Source: Vespula vulgaris
Taxonomy: Eukaryota > Arthropoda > Insecta > Hymenoptera > Vespidae
Reading direction: 5' to 3'
Length of the DNA: 64,000 bases
NCBI RefSeq assembly: GCF_905475345.1
Contig: NC_066596.1
Coordinates: 5,023,001-5,087,000 of the forward strand
Shown in pieces: positions 27,430 to 39,208 of this stretch (positions within the stretch are counted from its first letter, which is position 1; each line of letters opens with the position of its first letter). The translations under genes and the position numbers were made by a program. Below the pieces are notes generated by a model. The model searched no databases. It saw nothing but the letters and a program-made list of their open reading frames with translations, and was not told the origin of the DNA.

Positions 27430-27805
27430 ATATAACACGATAAAGGAAGCGCGCGCGCAAGCGTCTCAGCCCGTTGTGTCGGGAAGAGGATCGGATAAAG
27501 TTCATTATTTTAATATAATATACATATTCATTATTTTATCCCAACGTCAGTCTTAGCTAAGATTCCAGATCAAAGCTCGCTATATCGTGCCGACGCTTTT
27601 TCGATGGATCGAACTGGTCCACAACGCTCGTAAAAGCGCTCTAAACCGAGCGATTAATTATCCTTCGCTCGTGCCGACGTTCTTTCGAATAAATATTCGA
27701 TTAATCAAGCTCGACATTACTTTTTTTACTCTCTTTCTTTCTCTTCTCTGTGTAATTGTAGACACATATATACACGTATTATACATATATGAATATATAT
27801 GAATA

Positions 27806-27807
<2 letters not shown>

Positions 27808-27848
<41 letters not shown>
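27808..27848. repeat. (AT)n microsatellite
   Basis: About 41 bases of pure AT repeat. Confidence 0.98.
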
Positions 27849-27850
<2 letters not shown>

Positions 27851-28245
27851 CGTGTGTATATCCTTCAGTCGGACTCGAATCGATAGTGAGCTCGATCTTG
27901 TTGCACATGCGTGCCGAACAGAGCGAATCATTAGCTTTACTCGTTCTGGAAATCCGTCAGTTATTTCGCTTAGTTTTATTATTACGCGTAAAGGTTCTTT
28001 CTCCTTTGTTTTCTTTCTATTATTATTTTCTTTCTTATAAAGTAGATACGTAAAATATATACAAATGGCCTACGTCCTTCCTCGCATCTCTAATCAACGC
28101 GCTTATAGCGTTTAAAGCGAAAGATCAAGCGTATTCCGATCATCTTGATATTAAGATAAAGGAGAAAGAGGATTAGGAACAAAAGTAAGGATTTTATGAT
28201 AATAAAACTGATCCTGTGATATTCGGAATACAATGGCAGTGAACG

Positions 28246-28269
28246 AGAGATAGAGATAGAGAGAGACAG

Positions 28270-28304
<35 letters not shown>
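28246..28304 (+). repeat. (GA)n compound microsatellite
   Basis: GATA, GACA and GA units running into pure GA. Confidence 0.97.
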
Positions 28305-29287
28305 TCTTCATGAGTAACGAGAAACGACGTAACCTTATAAAAAATCGAAGCAGTCCGATATTACAATACGAGTATGTATTTTCATTCTACAAAAGATATG
28401 TTTTAAGTATTCGAATAACTCGAGTAACGATTCGAGTAACGATTTACGTTCGATCTCGATTGGCTGTTCTTTGTTCGATCCGTCGATACTACGAGCATAT
28501 CTATCATTATCTTATTCTCTTTCTCTTTTTCTTTTTCTTTCTTTTTCTTACACAAATGATTAGATTTTCTCCCAAAATCCATTTACAAAGGAAACCTGTC
28601 GCGACGTTGAATTTCCAGAAGAGTCAAAATCGGTAATTATCGCGATTATCGTTATTAAAATCTGATATGCTAATTTCGTGTAATACAACCGTGAGAATTA
28701 CGCCCGTTTTATCTAACTACATGTATAGTATGTATACACATATATATATATACACATACATATATATATATATATTTACATACATACTATATTCTCGAAT
28801 ATTAACTCTTAACTACGATTACATTGTTTATAGTGCGTCAATGGCAGTGCACGTCGAAGGAAAACGAAATAAATCAGAAATTTGTTAAATCTTTCATGCG
28901 AACACACGATTTCATGTGTTTCCCATGGACTCTTCCTGCGAAGACGCATTTGAGAAAGTAAAACGTATTGCTTGACCTTCATTGCTTTCGTCGTGTTATT
29001 ATATGTTATATTTGCTCCATCCCAATTGTTTTCGTATCAGAATTTATATTTCAATAATAACTACGCAGTATTAATTAACTTATAATTAGAACGATTAGAA
29101 ACTATAACAGTAAGTAAAAGATCAACGGGTCACTGATGTAGAATAGTATATACACATGTTTGTTTTTTCCTTATTAGAGATTACTTGAACCATTACTTGA
29201 AAGTTAAAAAAGAAATAACTTTAATAAGTTGAAATAGATAGAAGACGAAAGAGTAGTGTAATAAATCAAGTATAGCAATTAACGTAC

Positions 29288-29320
29288 CTCTGTAACCTTC
29301 GACACGTTTTGCGTATGTCC
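29288..29320 (-). CDS. Ddr: Possible Ddr micro-exon 9
   Basis: A 33-nt segment lies between the acceptor GCGCGCATTCTTCAG (ends 29321) and a good donor ACAGAG|GTACGT (from 29287). It is open in phase 0 and would encode GHTQNVSKVTE, which could lead into the FPR sequence that starts the kinase region in DDRs. The match is only in length, phase and plausibility; there is no recognised homology. It could equally be chance splice signals in the intron. Confidence 0.3.
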
Positions 29321-29460
29321 CTGAAGAATGCGCGCGCGTGTGCTTCATGTTTTTATGTATATGTATGTGTGTGTGGATGAACGTGTGTTATGCGATTTTA
29401 CGCATATCTATGAAGAGAGTGTTCTCTGCGTTTGCTTCCTCTGCGTTCACGTTCGCACAC

Positions 29461-29553
29461 TGGCTCTGGACTCGGCGGATTGGAGTATGTCAGATTGTTC
29501 GAGCCGCGAGGTGGTGGAGCACTCATCGGTGGTGGGGGGGGTGGAAAAAAGCT
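29461..29553 (-). CDS. Ddr: Probable Ddr exon 8: proline-rich juxtamembrane segment
   Basis: After a 426-bp intron, the acceptor GGCGTGTTTACAG (ends 29554) opens a phase-0 frame that continues exon 7: SFFPPPPPPMSAPPPRG, then NNLTYSNPPSPEP. The composition (polyproline followed by Arg, an SH3-ligand pattern, and a TYSNP tyrosine) suits a DDR juxtamembrane region. With this exon and the next, the juxtamembrane segment would be about 190 residues, near the roughly 170 of human DDR1. The 3' border is uncertain: CCA|GTGTGC (end 29461) preserves phase 0 but is a weak donor. If it is not used, the frame runs 20 further codons to a TAA at 29400-29398. I am fairly sure the segment is coding and unsure of its end. 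Confidence 0.6.
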
Positions 29554-29769
29554 CTGTAAACACGCCTAAGAAGACAACGGTGATTCATTAGAATTCTTTC
29601 TTCTGTTTGTTTTGAAACTTACTTGATCTATACGACCGAAATATTCCGAGAAAAGTAAACGTAGTTCAAAAAAATGTTATCATTTGAATAATAATAACAA
29701 AGAAATAGAGAATGCGTACGTACGTGCGTGCATGTGTGTGTTTGTGTATGTGTAAATTGTTATTTTGAA

Positions 29770-29812
29770 CAATACAAGTATCACAACAATACAAGTATTA
29801 CAATACAAGTAT
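29770..29812 (-). repeat. Triple repeat of ATACTTGTATTG in the exon 7/8 intron
   Basis: Sense-strand word ATACTTGTATTG occurs three times, separated by 1-5 nt, in the 426-bp intron between Ddr exons 7 and 8. Spacing is irregular, so this is a short motif cluster and not a clean minisatellite. Confidence 0.85.
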
Positions 29813-29979
29813 CGATCTTTCAAATAAAATTGAACATTAAGATGAATTAATACATGTATTATATTTTAAGAAAATCTTATTTTTAAAGAAATTTTATTAA
29901 ATTCTCTAGTATGCCTACACGATTTGATCGAACAACGTCGACTATTGTAAGGTTAAAATTCGGAAAGACCAATGCTTAC

Positions 29980-30077
29980 CTTCGCACTGCCTCTGGATGA
30001 CGACTTGGAAAATACGCTATCTTGATCGCTGCTCACGCTAGGCACAGGCATTGGTACCGCGTAATCGTAGGTGGCAT
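29980..30077 (-). CDS. Ddr: Ddr coding exon 7: YDYAVP juxtamembrane segment
   Basis: Completes Asp547 and encodes 548-579; 98 nt. Acceptor GGTCTATATCGTGCAG at 30078; donor GCGAAG|GTAAGC from 29979. The sequence ATYDYAVPMPVPSVSSDQDS resembles the tyrosine-Ala/Ser-Val-Pro motif upstream of the kinase domain in vertebrate DDR1/DDR2 and is a probable SH2-docking site. The segment ends with a Ser/Lys-rich stretch SKSSSRGSAK in phase 0. It is too short to be noticed as an open frame; I identified it from splice sites and phase. Confidence 0.88.
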
Positions 30078-33000
30078 CTGCACGATATAGACCACACGAA
30101 TCTACTTTAATGACTCGAAAAGGAGTATCACGAATACGGTGAATTAATCGTTGGTGGTTATGAATATTATTAAGAAGGAAAGCAGTAGAATAAGAAATTA
30201 TTTAAAGATTAAGATAAAAATGGGCAAATGTTAAGATACAATTTTTTTTCACTTATTTGCAATATAATAATTGTAAATGTTTTAAATAAAATATAAAATT
30301 CTATTGGAGTCAGGAACGTATGTTTGCCAACGTAGAAAAGTTTCCACTCACCAGATTGTTCAACGCTGTCGTGAAGATCCTTGTTGTCTATAACGACGGT
30401 GCTGTATCCGTAATAAGCAGCATGAGGAGGCTCTCGATATTTGTTCTCGTGAAAGGGTTCCTGATACTCGTCCAACCTAACATCCCCCAATAACCGATCA
30501 TTGAGATCACGTGGTAGGGTCGTTAATTTCGTTCCAGCGTACCGATCGTCTAGTTCCTCTACTCTATACGTCATCAAAGAAGGATCCTTCTCCGTTGTTC
30601 CATACGCTGATTCAGGTGATAAATGTTGATGGTTACTCGAAGGAATTGCACTTTTGGCACCCAAGGGACTGGCAAAGTTTTTTCTCTGTCGATGGCGCGA
30701 CACTATGAGGAAAATAGCAACTGCTAAAAGCAAAATAACTGCTGCTAAAACTCCTATGATTACAGCCATGTATGTAGGATCGTCTTGTTTAGCGACGGGA
30801 ACTTCGGCTTGCAAGGGATTGTCTCGAGCAGAATTTCGATCACGACTTCGTGGAGCTTCGGTTGTAGGTGGAACTTCTGGAGTAAAATTACCATGTGCAA
30901 TATCTGCAACATTTGAGGTAGGCGATAAAGTGATTAAAAGATTGTAAAAGTTTTGAAATTAGGCGAAGAATAGAATTTGAAAAGCTTACCGGAATCAAAA
31001 GTGATTTCACTGATCATTATCCACTTAGCAGCGAAGCTAAACCTCAACTTGACGAATTTTCCAATTCGATGATGAAGTTTGATCGTGATGTTTCTCGATT
31101 GTTCAAAGATTTTATCTTCCATATACGAATAGACGATTGGATCGCCAGTGTAATACTTGCCACCCACGCTGAACATGATGCTCACTTCGGAGAACACCTA
31201 AGCGAGAAAGAACAAAACGTTGGTGAGTTCTCTTATTCGCTTGTAATCCGCCTACGCCGCTCGCAAGGACGTTAGCAGTCTCGTCGCGTTAACGCAGTCA
31301 ATCTCAACTCTCGTTAAATCGGCAAATATCGCTTATTAACGCTATTACGAGCGCTTAAAGCGCACTCGATTATGGATATAATCAAAGGCTATTATCGTTA
31401 TCACCATCGAGCAAGAGAGGGAGCGAATGAGTGAGTGAGCGAGGGAGTGACTGAGAGAAAGAGGGAGAGAAAACGGATAACGACCTTAACGCTGATGCAT
31501 CAGGATCGAAGAAGCGAATACGCGCGGAATGCTAATTCGGGTCTCTTACTAGTTGAAGAAGATCGTGAAGAGGAGGAACCGACGGATAAACGAAGAGAGA
31601 TAGCACGAGAACTGGGGCTGGTACGTGGTACACGAAAGCGAAGATTACAAAACCCAGATTATCAAACTCCGTCTGAGATGAGGTTCATGGATTTTCGTCT
31701 TCTCCTCAGAAAGATAGAAACACCAACTCGAAGAAGAAAGAAAGACGAAGACAGAAGACTACTGACTACGCTTTGAAGTGCAGTGTCTTTCAGGAGACGT
31801 GTCCTATCCGTGCAAGTGGGCACTCGCTTGTTAATAGAAGGAGTTGTTCAGAAGTGGAATGGGTTGAGAAGGTTGCCAACTACTCTCCTCTCTCTCTCTC
31901 TCTCTCTTTTTACTCTAGGCTCTCCTATACATCTAAGTACTGCCGATTTGCCAGACTACCGGTATTGTATTCGAATACGTGGCGTATCTGTACTCTCCGG
32001 GTCGTTGCTTGCCACCATTGTGTATATGAGAAAGAGAGAGAGAGAGAGAAAGCTCTCGCGATGCTACCTTACTCCCTTCGAACCTACTCTTCCACCCTTC
32101 TTGAAGCCACGTTCCTACTGCCTACCCAACCTACTAGCTATCCTCCTCTCCTCTTCCACTCATCATGCTCGTTCCCTCTCGCTCGCTTGGTCGCGGCTAT
32201 ACAATCGGCTCCCGGGCTGGGTAATGAGGCGCTCCATTCAAATAAATCTTGATACCGGTAGAAGAGTGTTTCGCGGCCCATTATATAGAGAGATCCCAAC
32301 GTGAGCTGGAAAATTTTCGCGGAAGGGCCAACCACCGTCGCGGAGAATCCCTACGCGTTAATGCCAACAAGCAAAAGAAGCTTTCTCCTAACTACGGCTC
32401 ACCCTATCTCTCTCTTTCTGTCTGCTTCTCTCTCTCTCTCCCTCTTCTTCTCTATTTCGCTCTTTCTCTCTCGTTCTATCTCATTCCAGCTAGCAAAGCC
32501 AGAGGCTAACCGTTGTTGCGCCTCGTTAACCATCCTACAACCTCGACCTTGACTCCAACGTGAAAACTGGATTCTATGCCGTACATACCACCCTCGTCTT
32601 TTCCGGGCACGGATTAAAGCTCTGCGCTGGATATCTCCTTCCTTCGTATGGGTTTTCAACCCAAGTCTATATTTATGGTTCTTTCTCTTTTTTCTCTCTA
32701 CCTTTTTCCTTTCCTCGAACTATCATTCTCGCGTAAGCTCCTCCTCCTATTCACGTTTTTCCTTTCTTTCTTTCTCTATTCTTTTCTCTCCCTAGTCCGT
32801 TTTCCTTTGGTCGCCATTTTGGTGCAAACGGAAAGTCGCCCGAGGGTCTTCCAATTTCCTCTTCGTCACGCGCATATTATATACTTCTACGTCTGCAGAC
32901 ATTTCTGAACCCGCTGTTATCCGGAAAGTTTCATCGTTCGAATTTTTCGATATTTCCAAGACTTCCGAGGATTGTTCGAAGCAACGACGACGAGCTAGGA

Positions 33001-36000
33001 ACTTCGTCTAACGATAAAGTTTCGTGAAAGTCATGGAAATAATAGGTTCTCTGTGTACGGCGATGGTAAGACGGACGCAAGTAGTATCTTTAATAAGTTA
33101 GTAACCGGTGTGAGAATGTACGCGGGTGTTCATTGTTGAACGAGCAAAAAAATGTTGCGTTTGATAGAGAGGATTCGTAAAAAATATTAGAGAAAATACG
33201 ACTACGTGGAGTTATACCGTTCGTTCTCGGTAAGCATAAAAAGTGGTGGGGAGAAACAGACAGTAAGTTGGTAATAGAAGGCAAAAGGCAAAATACATCA
33301 ATGATCGTCACTATACGTTCAGGAATTCACTATACGTTCATGAGTCGCGTGTATATTATGCGCGATGTTATCGATCGAAAAGAAAGTTAGCGGGGCAGAC
33401 ATGCGAGAACTTGGAAAGAACGATGAAGTCATCGTGTATATTAACGCGACTAGGAAAATTTAATACATAGACAACCACTTTCGTAATATTTCATGGTTGC
33501 GCATGTGACATCATTAGACGTTTTGTTCCTAACTTTTCTTTAGAGTATTTCCCTAATTACACAACTTTGGGAAACATAATCCGATTATTAATTTAACGAT
33601 AAAATTCATTAACGTTCTAATTAATGTTAACAAACAACTTGTTGTTTTGGGTATTAATTTATAGTATTTTCTATGTCGTGAGAAGTTACTAATATTTTAT
33701 AATTTTTTGAATCTTATTAAAATTGAAGTTAATCTTCAAGCATGTAATATAGTTTTGAACTCACCTGTACTTCCTTGGTGAACTGATTATTGCAATAAAT
33801 GTGAACGGCTGAAAACTCTCTGACGTGGTCGAATTCGAATTTGATTTCGAGCGGATGACCCGAACGAGTATCATTCCTCCAGCCGACCCAACCTTGACCA
33901 CGATCGTAATCGTAGTAGCTCATCTTGAAATTATCCGGGCCGATCTTGCCGTCGGTTAGTTGACCTAATCCTCGTAGAAGCTGACCGTCCCAGTAACCAT
34001 CGTAAGTAGCATCAAAGAACTCCCAGTTACTTCGCTTGTCTCCTTGAGGCATCGAGTATGAAACGATACCGTCGTTCCAAGGACAACCATATAACTCGAC
34101 TCTCATGCAAACTGTACGACGATGATAACTATACGGTAGGAATCGCACTTTACTCGCCCACATCGGTGGGTCTAGCTCGTGCTTCGACTCCAGGTAGGTA
34201 TTCGTGTTACCTTTTATCACCTAAAAAATAAACAACATTTCATCGTTTCACAGTCTTGAATCTATTTTCTGAATTCAATTGAAATTATTTTTCTCAATAT
34301 TTTTATTTTCTGAATCTTTATAATTATGACTAATACTTGATTTGTTAAAATTTAGTCAATTATCCTTTTAATTTTTTATTTTACCCCAGACAATATTACT
34401 TATACCCTATCCTATACAAATTACTAATCACTTTAGTTCGATACAAGGGACGATCGAGTTACGATGTTGTGACAGGGGATTCGAGCAAAAAGATGAGACA
34501 TATCTCATATATAAAAGAGAGACTCGGATCGGAGCGGCATCACAAAAGATACTCTGAACTATGTCGGTTATTTCATTTTGAGGATAACGCATCGTTAGAA
34601 GAGACAAGACCCGTTCGTAATATTCTTTGAGCGTTCGCGACTTCCCCACTGTCTTCTTACAGAAGAGAAGGGTGAAGAAGGAGGGAGGAGAAGGAGGAGA
34701 GGAGATTTGTCCAGTTGGCGGCGAGCTGCTTCGAAACAAGGCTCGTTCTATTCGACCGTTCGACCGCGAGCAACGACGAAAAGACTCGCCCTCGCACTAC
34801 ATGAGAAAGGGAGAGATAGAGAGAGAAAAAGAGAAAGATAGAGAATGAAAAAGAAAGAGATGGATAGAAAGAGAGATAAAAATAGTGATGGAAAGAGAGG
34901 GTTAGGGCGAGGAGGGAATATCGAGAATTTCTCGAAGAGCGAGAGACCCTTCGAAACAAAGGCTCTCTTATTTCCCACTTACGGACGACTCGTCGACTCG
35001 CTTCTCAGCTCTCGCGTAATACCTACAACCTTCTCACGTATGGTTAATTACGTGAGCGTACTGCACATTACGAGGAGTATACAACCACGTACACGAGTGT
35101 CCTCCCTCTCGTTTTCTCTTTCTCTCTTCTTTTTTCTTTTTGCTTTCTTTCCACCTACTCCTAGCACATCTTTCTGTCTATTTCTATCTCTTTCTTCTCT
35201 TTCTCTTTCTCTCTTTAGTTCGTATCTTCTCTTTCTCTTTGCCAGTGTTAACGACCCTATTATCGTCGTTCGCGAGACATCGGTATTTCTACCATTTCCT
35301 CTCTCTCCTTTTAACATTGCCATTCGTACTCGTACATGTAACACATTTCGATAAGATTCCAATTGAAACGTTTCGTACATTTACTTCAAAACATTATCGT
35401 TCTTTTTTCAAAATTCCTTTTTTTTATTTATTTTATTTGACTTTATCCAATGCAATCGAACACTTGTCTTATAAATTATTAGAAAATTGCAAGAATTTTA
35501 AATCATGATACGTTCGAGTTGATTTTTATCTTATTAGAAATAATGCTTATATTTAATTTAATATAAATGTAAAGAAAAAAAAAATTATTGAAAAATCTAC
35601 ATCCCTAACGTTAAAAAAAGATCTTTATCCTTCTCCATAGCGCGATGTTTGCTTCTTGTAAGGTGTTTCGTGCTCACGAGACTGGTTCGTAGCAAATTCC
35701 GAACAAGTCGACGACAGGAGCTACCGTCAGCTACCTGTCCTCATCGATGCAGCAGAAACGCGAGGAAAACATTAACATAAAATGGGCGTTGGTCTTGAGC
35801 CACGCCTACCTCTTTGTCGCATCGGCACTCTTTTTCTCTGGAATTTGTCTACCGAAAATCTCGGCGAAGATGGAAAGAGAAAAAAAGAAGAATAAAAGAT
35901 TCAAGAGGAGGAAGAAGAAGAAGAAGAAGAAGAAGAAAAAGAAGGAGGAGGAGAAGAAGAAACGTCAAGAAACGCGAGGAGAGAAAGGGGAGGAAGAAAT

Positions 36001-36307
36001 AATTTAAGAAGCGATATCAGAGGAAAGTCTTTTACTCTGAATCCGTTTGCGGCTTCCCTCTTTTCATCTCTTTCTTTCTTTCTTCTTCTGGCTCTCGCAC
36101 TCCTTAGCGTGGGAGGGAAGATAAATATCGAGATTATTTATTTTTCCTGGCGGCCGCGCGAACGGCCCGACGACTCGTAAATGCCGTCGTATTTTTGCTC
36201 TCTCGTGCAAGTCCACCCTCTCCGAATTCGCGGTTGATATTTACGAAATTATCTTCCGGGAGAAAAAAGGAGAGAAGTAGAAAAAGAACGGAGAGTGTGT
36301 ATGTGAA

Positions 36308-36343
<36 letters not shown>

Positions 36344-37403
36344 AGGAAAGAGAAAGGAAAAGAGAAGAAAAGAAAAGTGATACAGGGACAAGTGAAACTT
36401 CTCGATTGGTATCTTATCGAGATATCCCACAGGTACGAAGTAATGGCTCGAAAAGAATAAAACAAGTTAAACGTATCTCCGTTCTCTGAAGCACTCTCCT
36501 TTCACAGAATCCACTATCGATTCTCGTCTGATTCCAACCATTGATAAACATGTGAAACTAAAAATATGAAGGTGCAGTTGGGTCTCTAAATTGTGTAACC
36601 GACGAGAGGGACATTACATCGATTTTAAAAGAAATATGTATTAGTAAAAATAAACGTTTCTTTAAGGGTAATGAAAAAATTAGATACTGACTTTTAAAAA
36701 ATCATTAACATTCTGGCTCTTCAGAGAAAACACACGAAAAAAATACGTACAGTACCTACATCTAAACTTTTTTCATTGCAATTAATGGCAAAAACTACAT
36801 TTTAAACTCAACTCTCTTTTTTCCCTTCATTTTTTATGTAATACATAAATCGAATTCATACGGGTTTCAATGGAAACGGCTCGTTTCTTTTGACACGTTT
36901 TTACTTGGTGTACGGATCGATATCGCGCGACATGAATGTACTCAGTCTGAATTAAGGTTTCAGAAGGTATTCGCTGACTGAAGACGCACACACAAAGTTT
37001 TTACTCGTGTCAGAAAATAATTACCGAATTGCCGTCTCGGACGCCTACATGCGGACCGCCAGGAATGAAGTCGTTTTCTGTATTTCTACTTTGCCTTCGT
37101 CGCACGTGTATGAGTATCCGCGTATGTAGGTATGTGCACAAGTACATACCCTTGCCTCGTAGATTTTTCTTAATTTCCTTTAATAGTCCGTGAACACGAC
37201 TCGCTGACAGCCGTACCGGTTATATTCTACGAAGGTCGAGCGTCCTCGAAAGAACGCTCGACGATCGTACGTACGATAAGGACGAACGTCGTTCCGTAAT
37301 TAAGCGACGAGAAACACGCACACACACTGAGAAGGATGTTTCTCTCAGCGGGAGGGAACGTACCGCGGGGACGCAAATTTCTGCGGATTTATACTCGCAC
37401 TTT

Positions 37404-37439
<36 letters not shown>

Positions 37440-37447
37440 TTTCTTTC

Positions 37448-37478
<31 letters not shown>

Positions 37479-39149
37479 GTCTTTCTTTCTTTTTCTCTCT
37501 TTTTCTTTCCCTCCCTCTTTCTGTTTCTCTCGTATCAACCACTTGGGTGGGCCCAACCTTCTTTTATCCTTTCGAACTGGTGTCCTCGAGAAAGCCATAC
37601 GGACTCCTGCAGGTCGTATCGATCCTTGATAGAGACCGTGCCCCTAACTCCAAGAAAACATTTTACTATCTATCATGTAATAAAAAGAAGCAATCCCTAT
37701 ATTTTTGTTTTGAGGAAAGTATTTTCAATTATTTTCGAAAGCTTTTGCTTTTCATTCAAGCGTAATCGCGTCTTTATGATTAAAAATAAATTATTATTTA
37801 CTATAAGATAGATACACAATAATTGGATCCTCGTTAATTGTTGCGCGATAGAATTCATTCATGGAAATGATCTGAAGTAATGTAACAAGAATATCAGATT
37901 TGAAAACGTTAACGATTCGAATCATTGAACATGTAAAATAATTATTGAGAGAAATATCATTTAAATATAATTAGTACATAGTTACATGCTAATTAAAATT
38001 ATTCGTCATTACTTAAGCTCGTAATTATTCTGCGAAATAATTAACAGATGATTTTAGAAATGAAAATAAATATGCTTAACTGAATCGACGGATGAAAGAC
38101 CTTCACCGAGTTTATGAATAAATGAGAAAAAAAAGGCGTGGAAACAAGGAAATCTATATCGAAGCATAAAGGGCATCTCTGGAGAGTCGTGATCCCTTTA
38201 GAATTTCGCAGTTCGTGAGATTCGTGGAGTACTTCGGTATGGCCTCGCCTATTCAGACAGGTACGTTCTATATAGGTGAGTTGAATATCGTCTGACCCGT
38301 GTGCACGCGACGACCTTCCCTTCCCTCGTTTTATTGATCCACCCTCCTATACAAATAAGCTCGAGGCAGCCCTCTTTCGTACTAACTCCCGAGGAAAACC
38401 TCTTCAACGATCGGACGCTTTACGTTTTTTTTTTCTTTTTTTCTTTTTCTTTCGATACGAATTTCGAGATATCTCATGAATTCTGTGCATGCGCAAAAAA
38501 CAATTTTTACCAGCATGAATCTAATCTAGTAAAGTTTCTTTGTTATTTTACTGTTTGATAAGAAAACGTATGACGTGAGAGTGCACAATAATGTTATTTC
38601 TATGTTGCGTGGATTATGAATAAAATACAACATGAATAATTTTCCAATTCATCCTCTGGTTTTGATATCGATGTATAAACTAAATTTTATCGATGTAATG
38701 GACGTATTTTGCTTCAACAAATATGGACACCGTAGAGCGAATATGTAGATTAAGCTCAGTGAGAATTGCGGAACAATCGGATCCATTTACAAGCTCGAGT
38801 AGAGCAAGATCGGCTCAGTGAGTCCACTACACTTCTACGAGATTGAAGCGTTGTCCAACCAAAAGCTGATAAGATCTCTTCTATATATTCATGATACATT
38901 GCAGACTTCCCACGAACAAATCGATACGAAGTATCGTTCCTTTGGTATTATAGAGAGTACAATAAGGAATCGTTATTTCTAGTACGATATGAAATCGTGG
39001 AAGAAGTTTTCAGCTTATTTGTCAGATAGTGCTTTTAAAATTGCTGGTAAAATCACGGGATATTGTATTGTCTACTTAATTAAGGAGCTAGTAGATTTCC
39101 AGTTACAAATCTATTCCAGTTAAATGTTGAAAAAGAGACAGAGAAAGAA

Positions 39150-39208
<59 letters not shown>

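Larger units (their letters stand above)
24458..29287. other. AT-microsatellite-rich non-coding region
   Basis: Dense in A/T homopolymers, AT dinucleotide tracts and CT/TC tracts. The look resembles a long insect 3' UTR or intron, but no terminal exon is recognised. A plus-strand frame at 25705-26163 begins with a plausible hydrophilic stretch containing a duplicated GAATAGTCCTGG, then degenerates into repeat-encoded sequence; I do not call it a gene. Confidence 0.4.

Noticed and set aside
31773..32304. Two overlapping plus-strand frames of 159 and 173 codons
   Set aside because: Interrupted by CT and GA microsatellites, two frames equally long over the same bases, no domain; lies inside Ddr intron 4.
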